A DNA stretch of 64,000 bases from Ricinus communis (lineage: Eukaryota; Streptophyta; Magnoliopsida; Malpighiales; Euphorbiaceae): assembly GCF_019578655.1 (NCBI RefSeq), contig NC_063264.1, positions 22,777,688 through 22,841,687 of the forward strand. Direction: 5' to 3'. Each line of letters starts with the position of its first letter. The stretch's first letter is position 1. Below are positions 1 through 13,000 of the stretch, in pieces. Made by a program: the position numbers and the translations under genes. The notes beneath the pieces were generated by a model. The model had not been told where the DNA came from and did no database searches. It saw only the letters and a list, made by a program, of their open reading frames with translations.

Positions 1-3000
1 AATATATCACTTTTTTGGGGTGTTTTCTCCTATTGAAAAATAGACCCCTCTTACGGGGTTGTTTTCTAATATTAACAAGTATACCCCTCTTACGGGGTTG
101 TTTTCTCATATTGACAAATATACCAATTATTTAAGGTTGTTTGCTCATGTTGAAATACATACCCCTCTTACGGGGTTGTTTTCTAATATTCACAAACATA
201 CCCTCTTACAGGGTTGTTTTCTCATATTAAACATTATATCAGTTTTCTAGAGTTGTATTCTCATATTCAAAGATATATCCCTCTTACGGGGTTGTTATCT
301 AATATTGACAAAAATACAATTTACGGGTTGTTTTCTCATTTTAACAAATATACTACTTTTTGGGGTTGTTTTCATGTTGAAAGATATACCGCTCTTACGG
401 GGTTGTTTTCTATCGACAAACGTACCCCTCTTACGGGGTTGTTTTCTCATATTAAAGAATATACTACTTTTTTGGGGTTATTTTCACATGTTGAAAGATA
501 TACTCCTCTCACGGGGTTGTTTTCTAATATTAACAAATGTACCCTCACACGGGGTTGTTTTCTCATATTGACAAATATACCACTTTTCTGGGGTTGTTTT
601 CTCATGTTGAAAGATATAACCCTCTTACGGGGTTGTTTTCTAATATTGACAAATATACCCCTCTCACGGGGTTGTTTTCTCATGTTGACAAATATACCAC
701 TTTTTTGGGGTTGTTTTCTCATGTTGAAAGATATACCCCTCTTACGGGGTTATTTTCTAATATTGACAAATATAGCCCTTTTATAGGGTTGTTTTCTCAT
801 ATTAACAAATATATCACTTTTTTGGGATTGTTTTCTCATGTTGAAAAATAGACCCCCTCTTACGGGGTTGTATTCTAATATCGACAAATTACCCCTCTGA
901 CGGGGTTGTTTTCTCATATTAACAAATATACCAATTATTTGGGGTTGTTTTCTCATGTTGAAAAATACACCCCTCTTACATGGTTGTTTTCTAGTATTGA
1001 CAAATATACCCCTCTTATGGGGTTATTTTCTCATGTGGACAAACATATAACTTTTTTTGGATTATTTTCTCAAGTTGAAAGATATATCTCTCCTACGAGG
1101 TTGTTTTCTAATATTGACAAATGTACCCCGCTTACGAGGTTGTTTTCTAATATTGACAAATATACCCCTCTCACGGGGTTTTTTTCTCATATTGACAAAT
1201 ATACCACTTTTTTGGGGTTGTGTTCTTATGTTGAAAGATATACCCCTTTTACGGGGTTGTTTTTTAATATTGATAAATATGACCCTCTTACAGGGTTGTT
1301 TTCTCATATTAAACAATATATCATTTTGCTGGGGTTGTTTTCTCATGTTGAAAGATATATCCCTCTTACGGGGTTATTTTCTAATATTAACAAATATACC
1401 GCTCTTACGGAGTTGTTTTCTCATATTAAAAAATATACTACTTTGTTGGGATTGTTTTCACATGTTGAAAGATATACCCCTGTTACGGGGTTCTTTTCTA
1501 ATATTGACAAATGTACCCCTCTTATGGTGTTTTTATCTCATATGGACAAATATATGACTTTTTTGGGGTTGTTTTCTCATGTTGGAAGATATAACCCTCT
1601 TACAGGGTCCTTTTCTAATAGTTGACAAATATACACCACTTACGGGGTTGTTTTCTCATATTGACAAATATACCACTTTTTTGATTTTTTTCTCATGTTG
1701 AAGGATATACCCCTCTTACGGGGTTGTTTTCTAATATTGACAAATATACCCCTCTTACAGGATTGTTTTCTCATAATAAAAAATATATCAATTTTATAGG
1801 GTTGTTTTCTCATGTTGAAAGATATATCCCCCTTACAGGGTTGTTTGATAATATTGACAAATATACCGCTCTTACAGGATTTTTCTCTCATGTTGAGAAA
1901 TATACCAATTGTTTTGGATTGTTTTCTCATGTTGAAAGATAAATACCTCTTACAGTATTATTTTCTAATATTGGCAAATATACCCCTCTTATGGGGTTGT
2001 TCTCTCATGCTGACAAATATACCATTTTTGTGGATTGTTTTCTCATGTTGAAAAATATACCCCTCCTACGGGGTTGCTTTCTAATATTGACAAATATACC
2101 CCTCTTACGGGGTTCTTTTCTCATATTGACAAATATACCACTTTTTTTGGGTTGTTTTCTCATATTGAAAGATATACAACTCTTACATGGTTGTTTTCTA
2201 ATATTGACATATATACCCCTCTTACGGGGTTGTTTTCTCATATTGACAAATATATCACTTGTTTGGGGTTGTTTTCTCATGTTGAAAAATAGACCCCTCT
2301 TACGGGGTTCTTTTCTAATATTGTTAAATATACCAATTTTTTGGATTGTTTTCCCATGTTGAAAGATATACACCTCCTACGGGGTTGTTTTCTAATATTT
2401 GATAAATATACCTTTCCTACAAGGTTGTTTTTCTCATATTGACCAATATATCACCTTTTTTTTGGATTGTTTTCTCATGTTGAAAAATAGACCCCTTTTA
2501 CGGGGTTGTTTTCTAATATTGACAAATATACCCCTCTTACGAGGTTGTTTTCTCAGATTGACAAATATAACAATTATTTGGGGTTGTTTTCTCATATTGA
2601 AAGATACACCTCTCTTACGTGGTTTTTTTCTAATATTGAAAAATATACCCCTCTTACGGGGTTGTTTTCTCATGTTTACAAATATACAACTTTTTTTGGA
2701 TTATTTTCTCATGTTGGAAGATATAACTCTCCTACCGGGTTATTTTCAAATATTGACAAATGTACCCCTCTTACGGGGTTGTTTTCTAATATTGACAAAT
2801 ACACCCCTCTCACAAGGTTGTTTTCTCACATTGACAAATATACCACTTCTTTTGGATTGTTTTCTCATGTTGAAACATATACCCCTCCTACGTGGTTGTT
2901 TTCTAATATTTACAAATGTACTCCTCTTACAGGCTTGTTTTCTAGTATTGACAGATATACCCCTCTTACGGGGTTGTATTCTCATATTGAGAAATATACC

Positions 3001-4170
3001 ATTATTTTGGGGTTGTCTTCTCATGTTGAAAGATGCTCAACTCTTATGTGGTTGTTTTCTAATTTGACATATATACCGCTCTTACGAGGTTGGTTTCTCA
3101 TATTGACAAAAATATTACTTTTTTGGGGTTCTTTTCTCATGTTAAGAAATACACCCTCTTACGGGGTTGTCTTCTAATATTGACAAATATACTCCTCTTA
3201 CGAGGTCGTTTTCTCATATTGACAAATATACCAATTATTTTGGATTGTTTTCTCATGTTGAAATAAATACACCTCTTACGAAGTTATTTTCTAATGTTGA
3301 AAAATATACCCCTCATACAGGGTTGTTTTGTCATATTAAACATTATATCACTTTTCTGAGGTTCTAGTCTCATGTTGAAAGATATATCCCTCTTCCGGGG
3401 TTGTTATCTAATATTGACAAATATACGGCTCTTACGGGGTTGTTTTCTCATTTTAACAAATATACTACTTTTTTGGGGTTGTTTTCAAATGTTGAAAGAT
3501 ATACCCCTTTTACGGGGATGTTTTCTAATACTGACAAATATACCCCTCTTACGGGGTTGTATTCTCATATTAAAAACTATACAACTTTTTTGGGGTTGTT
3601 TTGATATGTTGAAAGATATACTCCTCTTACGGGGTTGTTTTCAAATATCGACAAATGTACCTTCCTACGGGGTGGTTTTTTCGTATTGAATAATATATGA
3701 CTTTCTGGGGTTATTTTCTTATGTTGAAAGATATAACCCTCTTACAGGGTTGTTTTCTAATATTTGACAAACATACCCCTCTTACAGAGTTGTTTTCTCA
3801 TGTTGACAAATATACCACTTTTTTGGGATTGTTTTCTCATGTTGAAAGATATACCTCTCTTACAGGGTTGTTTTCTAATATTGACAAATATGCCACTCTT
3901 ATGGGGTTGTTTTCTCAAATTGACAAATATACAAATTATTTCGGGTTGTTTTCTCATGTTGAAAGATACACACCTCTTACATGGTCGTTTTCTCATATTG
4001 ATAAATATATCACTTTTTTGGGGTTGTTTTCTCATATTGAAAAAAAGACATCATCTTTAGGGGCTATTTTTTAATATTGACAAATATAACCCTCTTATGG
4101 GGTTGTTTCTCATATTGACAAATATACCAATTATTTGGGGTTGTTTTCTCATGTTGAAAGATATATCCCT

Positions 4171-5338
4171 CTTACATGGTTGTTTTCTAGTATTGACAAA
4201 TATACCACTCTTATGGGGTTATATTCTCATGTTGACAAATATACAACTTTGTTTGGATTATTTTCTCATGTTGAAAGATATACCTCTCGTACGAGGTTGT
4301 TTTCTAATATTGACCAATGTACCCCTCTTACGGGGTTATTTTCTAATATTGACAAATGTACCCCTCTTACGGGGTTGTTATCTAATATTGACAAATATAC
4401 CCCTCTTATAGGGTTGTTTTCATATATTGACAAATATACCACTTTTTGGGGGTTGTTTTCTCATGTTGAAAGATATACCGCTCTTACGGGGTTGTTTTCT
4501 AACATTGACAAGTATACCCCTCTTACGGGGTTGTTTTCTCATATTGACAAATATACCAATTATTTGGGGTTGTTTTCTCATGTTGAAAGATACACCCCAC
4601 TTACATGGTTGTTTTCTAGTATTGACAAATATACCCCTCTTACGGAGTTATTTTCTCATGTTGACAAATATACAACTTTTTTTGGATTATTTTCTCATGT
4701 TGAAAGATATACCTCTCCTATGGGTTGTTTTCTAATATTGATAAATGTACCCCTCTCACAGGGTTATTTTCTAATATTAACTAATATACCCCTCTTACGG
4801 GGTTATTTTCTCATATTGACAAATATATCACTTTTTTGGGGTTGTTTTCTCGTGTTGAAAGATATATCGCTCTTACGGGATTGTTTTCTAATATTGACAA
4901 ATATACCCCTCTTACGGGGTTGTTTTCTCATATTGATGAATATAACCAATATTTGGGGTTGTTTTCTCATCTTGAAAGATACACCCCTCTTACATGGTTG
5001 TTTTCTAGTATTGACAAATATACCCCTCTTATGGGGTTATGTTCTCATGTTGACAAATATACAACTTTTTTTGGATTATTTTCTCTTGTTGAAAGGTATA
5101 CCTCTCCTCAGGATTGTTTTCTAATATTGACAAATGTACCCCTCTTACGGGGTTATTTTCTCATATTGACAAATATACCACATTTTTGGGGTTGTTTTCT
5201 CATGTTGAAAGATATACCACTCTTACGGGGTTGTTTTCTAATATTGACAAATATACCCCTCTTACGGTGTTATTTTCTTATATTGACAAATAAACCAATT
5301 ATTTGGGGTTGTTTTCTCATGTTGAAAGATACACCCCT
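4171..5338. repeat. Stepped sub-HOR in satellite (about 429, 389 and 350 bp)
   Basis: The marker CTTACATGGTTGTTTTCTAG followed by a TATTGACAAATAT block recurs at 4171, 4600, 4989 and 5339. Steps are 429, 389 and 350 bp, close to 11, 10 and 9 monomers. The same ordered neighbours surround each marker: a unit containing CAATTATTTGGGG before it, and a unit containing CAACTTTTTTTGGATTATT after it. These are therefore successive copies of one block, each shorter by about one monomer. Unequal exchange between out-of-register monomers would produce this. Confidence 0.75.
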
Positions 5339-8300
5339 CTTACATGGTTGTTTTTTAGTATTGACGAATATACCCCTCTTACGGGGTTATTTTCTCATGT
5401 TGACAAATATACAATATTTTTTGGATTATGTTCTCATGTTAAAGGATATACCTCTCCTACGGGGTTATTTTCAAATATTGACAAATGTACCCCTCTTACG
5501 GGGTTGTTTTCTAATATTGACAAATACACACCTCTTACGGGGTTGTTTTCTCACATTGACAAATATACCACTTTTTTTGGATTGTTTTCTCTTGATGAAA
5601 CATATACCCCCCTACGTCTTTTCTGGGATTGTTTTCTTATGTTGAAAGATATAACCCTCTTACGGGGTTGTTTTCAAATATTTGACAAACATACCCCTCT
5701 TACGGAGTTGTTTTGTCATGTTGACAAATATACCACTTTTTCGGGGTTGTTTTCTCATCTTAAAAAATACACCCCTCTTACCGGATTGTTTTCTAATATT
5801 GACTAATATACCCCTTTTATGGGGTTATTTTCTCATATTGACAAATATACCACATTTTTGGGGTTGTCTTCTCATGTTAAAAGATATACCGCTCTTACGG
5901 GGTTGTTTTCGAATATTGACAAATATACCCCTCTTACGGGGTTGTTTTCTCATATTGACAAATAAACCAATTATTTGGGGTTGTTTTCTCATGTTGAAAG
6001 ATACACCCCTCTTACATGGTTGTTTTTTAGTATTGACGAATATACCCCTCTTACGGGGTTATTTTCTCATGTTGACAAATATACAATATTTTTTGGATTA
6101 TGTTCTCATGTTAAAGGATATACCTCTCCTACGGGGTTATTTTCAAATATTGACTAATGTACCCCTCTTACGGGGTTGTTTTCTAATATTGACAAATACA
6201 CCCCACTTACGGGGTTGTTTTCTCACATTGACAAATATACCACTTTTTTTGGATTGTTTTCTCTTGATGAAACATATACCCCCCTATGTGGTTGTTTTCT
6301 AATATTGACAAATGTACTCCTCTTACGGGGTTGTTTTCTAATATTGACAGATATACCCCTCTTACGGGGTTGCTTTCTCATATTGACAAATATACCATTA
6401 TTTTGGAGTTGTTTTCTCATGTTGAAAAATACACCTCTTACGGGGTTGTTTTCTAATATTGAAAAATAAACCCCTCTTACGAGGTTGTCTTCTCACATTG
6501 ACAAATATACCAATTATTTTGGATTGTTTTCTCATGTTGAAATACATACACCTCTTACGGAGTTGTTTTCTAATGTTGAAAAATATATCCCTCATACATG
6601 GTTGTTTTCTCATATTAAACATTATATCACTTTTCTGGGGTTGTAGTCTCATGTTGAAAGATATATCCCTCTTACGGGGTTGTTATCTAATATTGACAAA
6701 TATACGGCCCTTACGGGATTGTTTTCACATTTTAACAAATATACTACTTTTTTGGGGTTGTTTTCACATGTTGAAAGATATGCCCCTTTTACGGGGTTGT
6801 TTTTTAATACTGACAAATGTACCCCTCTTACGGGGTTGTTTTCTCATATTAAAAACTATACAACTTTTCTGGGGTTGTTTTCACATGTTGAAAGATATAC
6901 TCTTCTTACGGTGTTGTTTTCAAATATTGACAAATGTACCCTCTTACGGGGTTGTTTTCTCGTAATGAATAATATACGACTTTTCTGGGATTGTTTTCTT
7001 ATGTTGAAAGATATAACCCTCTTACGGGGTTGTTTTCAAATATTTGACAAACAACCCCTCTTACGGAGTTGTTTTCTCATGTTGACAAATATACCACTTT
7101 TTCGGGGTTGTTTTCTCATGTTGAAAAATACACCCCTCTTACCGGATTGTTTTCTAATATTGACTAATATACCCCTTTTACGGGGTTATTTTCACATATT
7201 GACAAATATACCAAGTTTTTGGGGTTGTCTTCTCATGTTAAAAGATATACCGCTCTTACGGGGTTGTTTTCGAATATTGACAAATATACCCCTCTTACGG
7301 GGTTGTTTTCTCATATTGACAAATAAACCAATTATTTGGGGTTGTTTTCTCATGTTGAAAGATACACCCCTCTTACATGGTTGTTTTTTAGTATTGACGA
7401 ATATACCCCTCTTACGGGGTTATTTTCTCATGTTGACAAATATACAATATTTTTTGGATTATGTTCTCATGTTAAAGGATATACCTCTCCTACGGGGTTA
7501 TTTTCAAATATTGACAAATGTACCCCTCTTACGGGGTTGTTTTCTAATATTGACAAATACACCCCTCTTACGGGGTTGTTTTCTCACATTGACAAATATT
7601 CCACTTTTTTTGGATTGTTTTCTCTTTATGAAACATATACCCCCCTATGTGGTTGTTTTCTAATATTGACAAATGTACTCCTCTTATGGGGTTGTTTTCT
7701 AATATTGACAGATATACCCCTCTTACGTGGTTGCTTTCTCATATTAATAAATATACCATTATTTTGGAGTTGTTTTCTCATGTTGAAAAATACACCTCTT
7801 ACGGGGTTATTTTCTAATATTAAAAAATAAACCCCTCTTACGAGGTTGTCTTCTCACATTGACAAATATACCAATTATTTTGGATTGTTTTCTCATGTTG
7901 AAATACATACACCTCTTACGGGGTTATTTTCTAATGTTGAAAAATATATCCCTCATACATGGTTGTTTTCTCATATTAAACATTATATCACTTTTCTGGG
8001 GTTGTAGTCTAATGTTGAAAGATATATCCCTCTTACGGGGTTGTTATCTAATATTGACAAATATACGACCCTTACGGGATTGTTTTCACATTTTAACAAA
8101 TATACTACTTTTTTGGGGTTGTTTTCACATGTTGAAAGATATGCCCCTTTTACGGGGTTGTTTTTTAATACTGACAAATGTACCCCTCTTACGGGGTTGT
8201 TTTCTCATATTAAAAAATTACAACTCTTTTAGGGTTGTTTTCACATGTTGAAAGATATACTCCTCTTACAGTGTTGTTTCCAAATATTGACAAATGTAGC

Positions 8301-11198
8301 CTCTTACGGGGTTGCTTTCTCGTAATGAATAATATACGTCTTTTCTGGGATTGTTTTCTTATGTTGAAAGATATAACCCTCTTACGGGGTTGTTTTCAAA
8401 TATTTGACAAACATACCCCTCTTACGGAGTTGTTTTGTCATGTTGACAAATATACCACTTTTTCGGGGTTGTTTTCTCATCTTAAAAAATACACCCCTCT
8501 TACCGGATTGTTTTCTAATATTGACTAATATACCCCTTTTATGGGGTTATTTTCTCATATTGACAAATATACCACATTTTTGGGGTTGTCTTCTCATGTT
8601 AAAAGATATACCGCTCTTACGGGGTTGTTTTCGAATATTGACAAATATACCCCTCTTACGGGGTTGTTTTCTCATATTGACAAATAAACCAATTATTTGG
8701 GGTTGTTTTCTCATGTTGAAAGATACACCCCTCTTACATGGTTGTTTTTTAGTATTGACGAATATACCCCTCTTACGGGGTTATTTTCTCATGTTGACAA
8801 ATATACAATATTTTTTGGATTATGTTCTCATGTTAAAGGATATACCTCTCCTACGGGGTTATTTTCAAATATTGACAAATGTACCCCTCTTATGGGGTTG
8901 TTTTCTAATATTGACAAATACACCCCTCTTACGGGGTTGTTTTCTCACATTGACAAATATTCCACTTTTTTTGGATTGTTTTCTCTTTATGAAACATATA
9001 CCCCCCTATGTGGTTGTTTTCTAATATTGACAAATGTACTCCTCTTATGGGGTTGTTTTCTAATATTGACATATATACCCCTCTTACGTGGTTGCTTTCT
9101 CATATTAATAAATATACCATTATTTTGGAGTTGTTTTCTCATGTTGAAAAATACACCTCTTACGGGGTTATTTTCTAATATTAAAAAATAAACCCCTCTT
9201 ACGAGGTTGTCTTCTCACATTGACAAATATACCAATTATTTTGGATTGTTTTCTCATGTTGAAATACATACACCTCTTACGGGGTTATTTTCTAATGTTG
9301 AAAAATATATCCCTCATACATGGTTGTTTTCTCATATTAAACATTATATCACTTTTCTGGGGTTGTAGTCTAATGTTGAAAGATATATCCCTCTTACGGG
9401 GTTGTTATCTAATATTGACAAATATACGACCCTTACGGGATTGTTTTCACATTTTAACAAATATACTACTTTTTTGGGGTTGTTTTCACATGTTGAAAGA
9501 TATGCCCCTTTTACGGGGTTGTTTTTTAATACTGACAAATGTACCCCTCTTACGGGGTTGTTTTCTCATATTAAAAAATTACAACTCTTTTAGGGTTGTT
9601 TTCACATGTTGAAAGATATACTCCTCTTCTGAGTTTGTTTCAAATATTGACAAATATAGCCTCTTACAGGGTTGCTTTCTAATGAATAATATACGTCTTT
9701 CCGGGATTGTTTTCTTATGTTGAAAGATATAACCCTCTTACGGGGTTGTTTTCAAATATTTGACAAACATACCCCTCTTACGGAGTTGTTTTGTCATGTT
9801 GACAAATATACCACTTTTTCGGGGTTGTTTTCTCATCTTAAAAAATACACCCCTCTTACCGGATTGTTTTCTAATATTGACTAATATACCCCTTTTATGG
9901 GGTTATTTTCTCATATTGACAAATATACCACATTTTTGGGGTTGTCTTCTCATGTTAAAAGATATACCGCTCTTACGGGGTTGTTTTCGAATATTGACAA
10001 ATATACCCCTCTTACGGGGTTGTTTTCTCATATTGACAAATAAACCAATTATTTGGGGTTGTTTTCTCATGTTGAAAGATACACCCCTCTTACATGGTTG
10101 TTTTTTAGTATTGACGAATATACCCCTCTTACGGGGTTATTTTCTCATGTTGACAAATATACAATATTTTTTGGATTATGTTCTCATGTTAAAGGATATA
10201 CCTCTCCTACAGGGTTATTTTCAAATATTGACAAATGTACCCCTCTTACGGGGTTGTTTTCTAATATTGACAAATACACCCCTCTTACGGGGTTGTTTTC
10301 TCACATTGACAAATATACCACTTTTTTTGGATTGTTTTCTCTTGATGAAACATATACCCCCCTATGTGGTTGTTTTCTAATATTGACAAATGTACTCCTC
10401 TTACGGGGTTGTTTTCTAATATTGATAGATATACCCCTCTTACGGGGTTGCTTTCTCATATTGACAAATATACCATTATTTTGGAGTTGTTTTCTCATGT
10501 TGAAAAATACACCTCTTACGGGGTTGTTTTCTAATATTGAAAAATAAACCCCTCTTACGAGGTTGTCTTCTCACATTGACAAATATACCAATTATTTTGG
10601 ATTGTTTTCTCATGTTGAAATACATACACCTCTTACGGAGTTGTTTTCTAATGTTGAAAAATATATCCCTCATACATGGTTGTTTTCTCATATTAAACAT
10701 TATATCACTTTTCTGGGGTTGTAGTCTCATGTTGAAAGATATATCCCTCTTACGGGGTTGTTATCTAATATTGACAAATATACGGCCCTTACGGGATTGT
10801 TTTCACATTTTAACAAATATACTACTTTTTTGGGGTTGTTTTCACATGTTGAAAGATATGCCCCTTTTACGGGGTTGTTTTTTAATACTGACAAATGTAC
10901 CCCTCTTACGGGGTTGTTTTCTCATATTAAAACTATACAACTTTTCCGGGGTTGTTTCACATGTTGAAAGATATACTCCTCTACGGTGTTGTTTTCAAAT
11001 ATTGACAAATGTACCCTCTTACGGGGTTGTTTTCTCGTAATGAATAATATACGACTTTTCTGGGATTGTTTTCTTATGTTGAAAGATATAACCCTCTTAC
11101 GGGGTTGTTTTCAAATATTTGACAAACAACCCCTCTTACGGAGTTGTTTTCTCATGTTGACAAATATACCACTTACATGGTTGAAAGATACACCCCTC
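5339..11198. repeat. About 1,361-bp higher-order repeat, tandem copies
   Basis: Using the marker CTTACATGGTTG as phase, copies begin at 6011, 7372, 8733 and 10089, with spacings of 1361, 1361 and 1356 bp (about 35 monomers). A shortened copy starts at 5339 (672 bp to the next marker). The copy starting at 10089 reaches the next marker after only 1110 bp. Copies are near-identical over hundreds of bases. They share private marks such as CAAATATTTGACAAACA (near 5680, 7040, 8400, 9756 and 11116), TTTAGTATTGACGAATAT, and a GAAACATATACCCCCCTA block. The truncated first copy has an abrupt register break near 5610-5617, where CCCCCCTACGT runs straight into CTTTTCTGGG. The higher similarity between HOR copies than between neighbouring monomers indicates recent block amplification. 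Confidence 0.9.
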
Positions 11199-13000
11199 TT
11201 ACATGGTTGTTTTCTAGTATTGACGAATATACCCCTCTTACGGGGTTATTTTCTCATGTTGACAAATATACAACTTTTTTTGGATTATGTTCTCATGTTG
11301 AAAGATATACCTCTTCTACGGGGTTATTTTCAAATATTGACAAATGTACCTCTCTTACGGGGTTGTTTTCTAATATTGAAAAATACACCCCTCTTACGGG
11401 GTTGTTTTCTCACATTGACAAATATACCACTTTTTTTGGATTGTTTTCTCATGTTGAAACTTATACCCCCCCTACGTGGTTGTTTTCTAATATTGACAAA
11501 TGTACTCCTCTTACGGGGTTGTTTTCTAATATTGACAAATATACCCCTCTTACGGGGTTGTTTTCTCATATTGAAAGATACAACCCTCTTACATGGTTGT
11601 TTTCTAGTATTGACGAATATACCCCTCTTACGGGGTTATCTTCTCATGTTGACAAATATACAATTTTTTTTGGATTAATTTCTCATGTTGAAAGATATAA
11701 CTCTCCTACGGGGTTATTTTCAAATATTGACAAATGTACCCCTCTTACGGGGTTATTTTCTAATATTGACAAACACACCCCTCTTACGAGGTTGTTTTCT
11801 CACATTGATAAATATACCACTTTTTTGGTGTTGTTTTCTCATGTTGAAAGATATACCCCTCTTATGGGGTTGTTTTCTCATATTGACAAATATACCAATT
11901 ATTTGGGGTTGTTTTCTCATGTTGAAAGATACACCCAATTACATGGTTGTTTTCTAGTATTGACAAATGTACCCCTCTTACGGGGTTATTTTCTCATGTT
12001 GACAAATATATAACTCTTTTTGGATTATTTTCTCATGTTGAAAGATATACCACTCCTACGGGTTGTTTTCTAATAGTGATAAATGTGCCCCTCTTACTAG
12101 GTTGTTTTCTAATATTGACTAATATACCCCTCTTACGGGGTTATTTTCTCATATTGACAATATATCACTTTATTGGGGTTGTTTTCTCATGTTGAAAGAT
12201 ACACCCCTCTTACCGGGTTATTTTCTAATATTGACTAATATACCCCTTTTATGGGGTTATTTTCTCATATTAACAAATATACCACTTTTTTGGGGTTATC
12301 TTCTCATGTTAGAAGATATATTGCTCTTACGGGGTTGTTTTCAAATATTGACAAATATACCCCTCTTACGGGGTTGTTTTCTCATATGGACAAATAAACC
12401 AATTATTTGGGGTTGTTTTCTCATGTTGAAAGATACACCCCTCTTACATGGTTATTTTCTAGTATTGACGAATATACCCCTCTTACGTGGTTATTTTCTC
12501 ATGTTGACAAATATACAACTTTTTTTGGATTATGTTCTCATGTTGAAAGATATACCTCTCCTACGAGGTTATTTTCAAATATTGACAAATGTACCCCTCT
12601 TACGGGGTTGTTTTCTAATATTGAAAAATACACCCCTCTTACGGGGTTGTTTTCTCACATTGACAAATATACCACTTTTTTTGGATTGTTTTCTCATGTT
12701 GAAACTTATACCCCCCAACGTGGTTGTTTTCTAATATTGACAAATGTACTCCTCTTATGGGGTTGATTTCTAATATTGAAATATATACCCCTCTTACGGG
12801 GTTGTTTTCTCATATTGAAAGATACGCCCCTCTTACATGGTTGTTTTCTAGTATTGACGAATATACCCCTCTTACGGGGTTATTTTCTCATGTTGACAAA
12901 TATACAACTTTTTTGGATTATTATCTCATGTTGAAAGATATACCTCTCCTACGGGGTTAATTTTCAAATATTGACAAATGTAACCCTCTTACGGGGTTGT
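11199..13000. repeat. Satellite with about 380-390-bp sub-HOR
   Basis: The CTTACATGGTTG marker continues past the 1.36-kb HOR at 11199, 11589, 12453 and 12832. Spacings are 390, 864 and 379 bp, close to 10, 22 and 10 monomers. The surrounding blocks (TATTGACGAATAT, CAACTTTTTTTGGATTATG, GAAACTTATACCCCC) match the HOR to the left, so this is the same lineage rearranged by deletion. An 11,160 junction (CCACTTACATGGTTGAAAG) shows where monomer order was lost. Confidence 0.7.
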
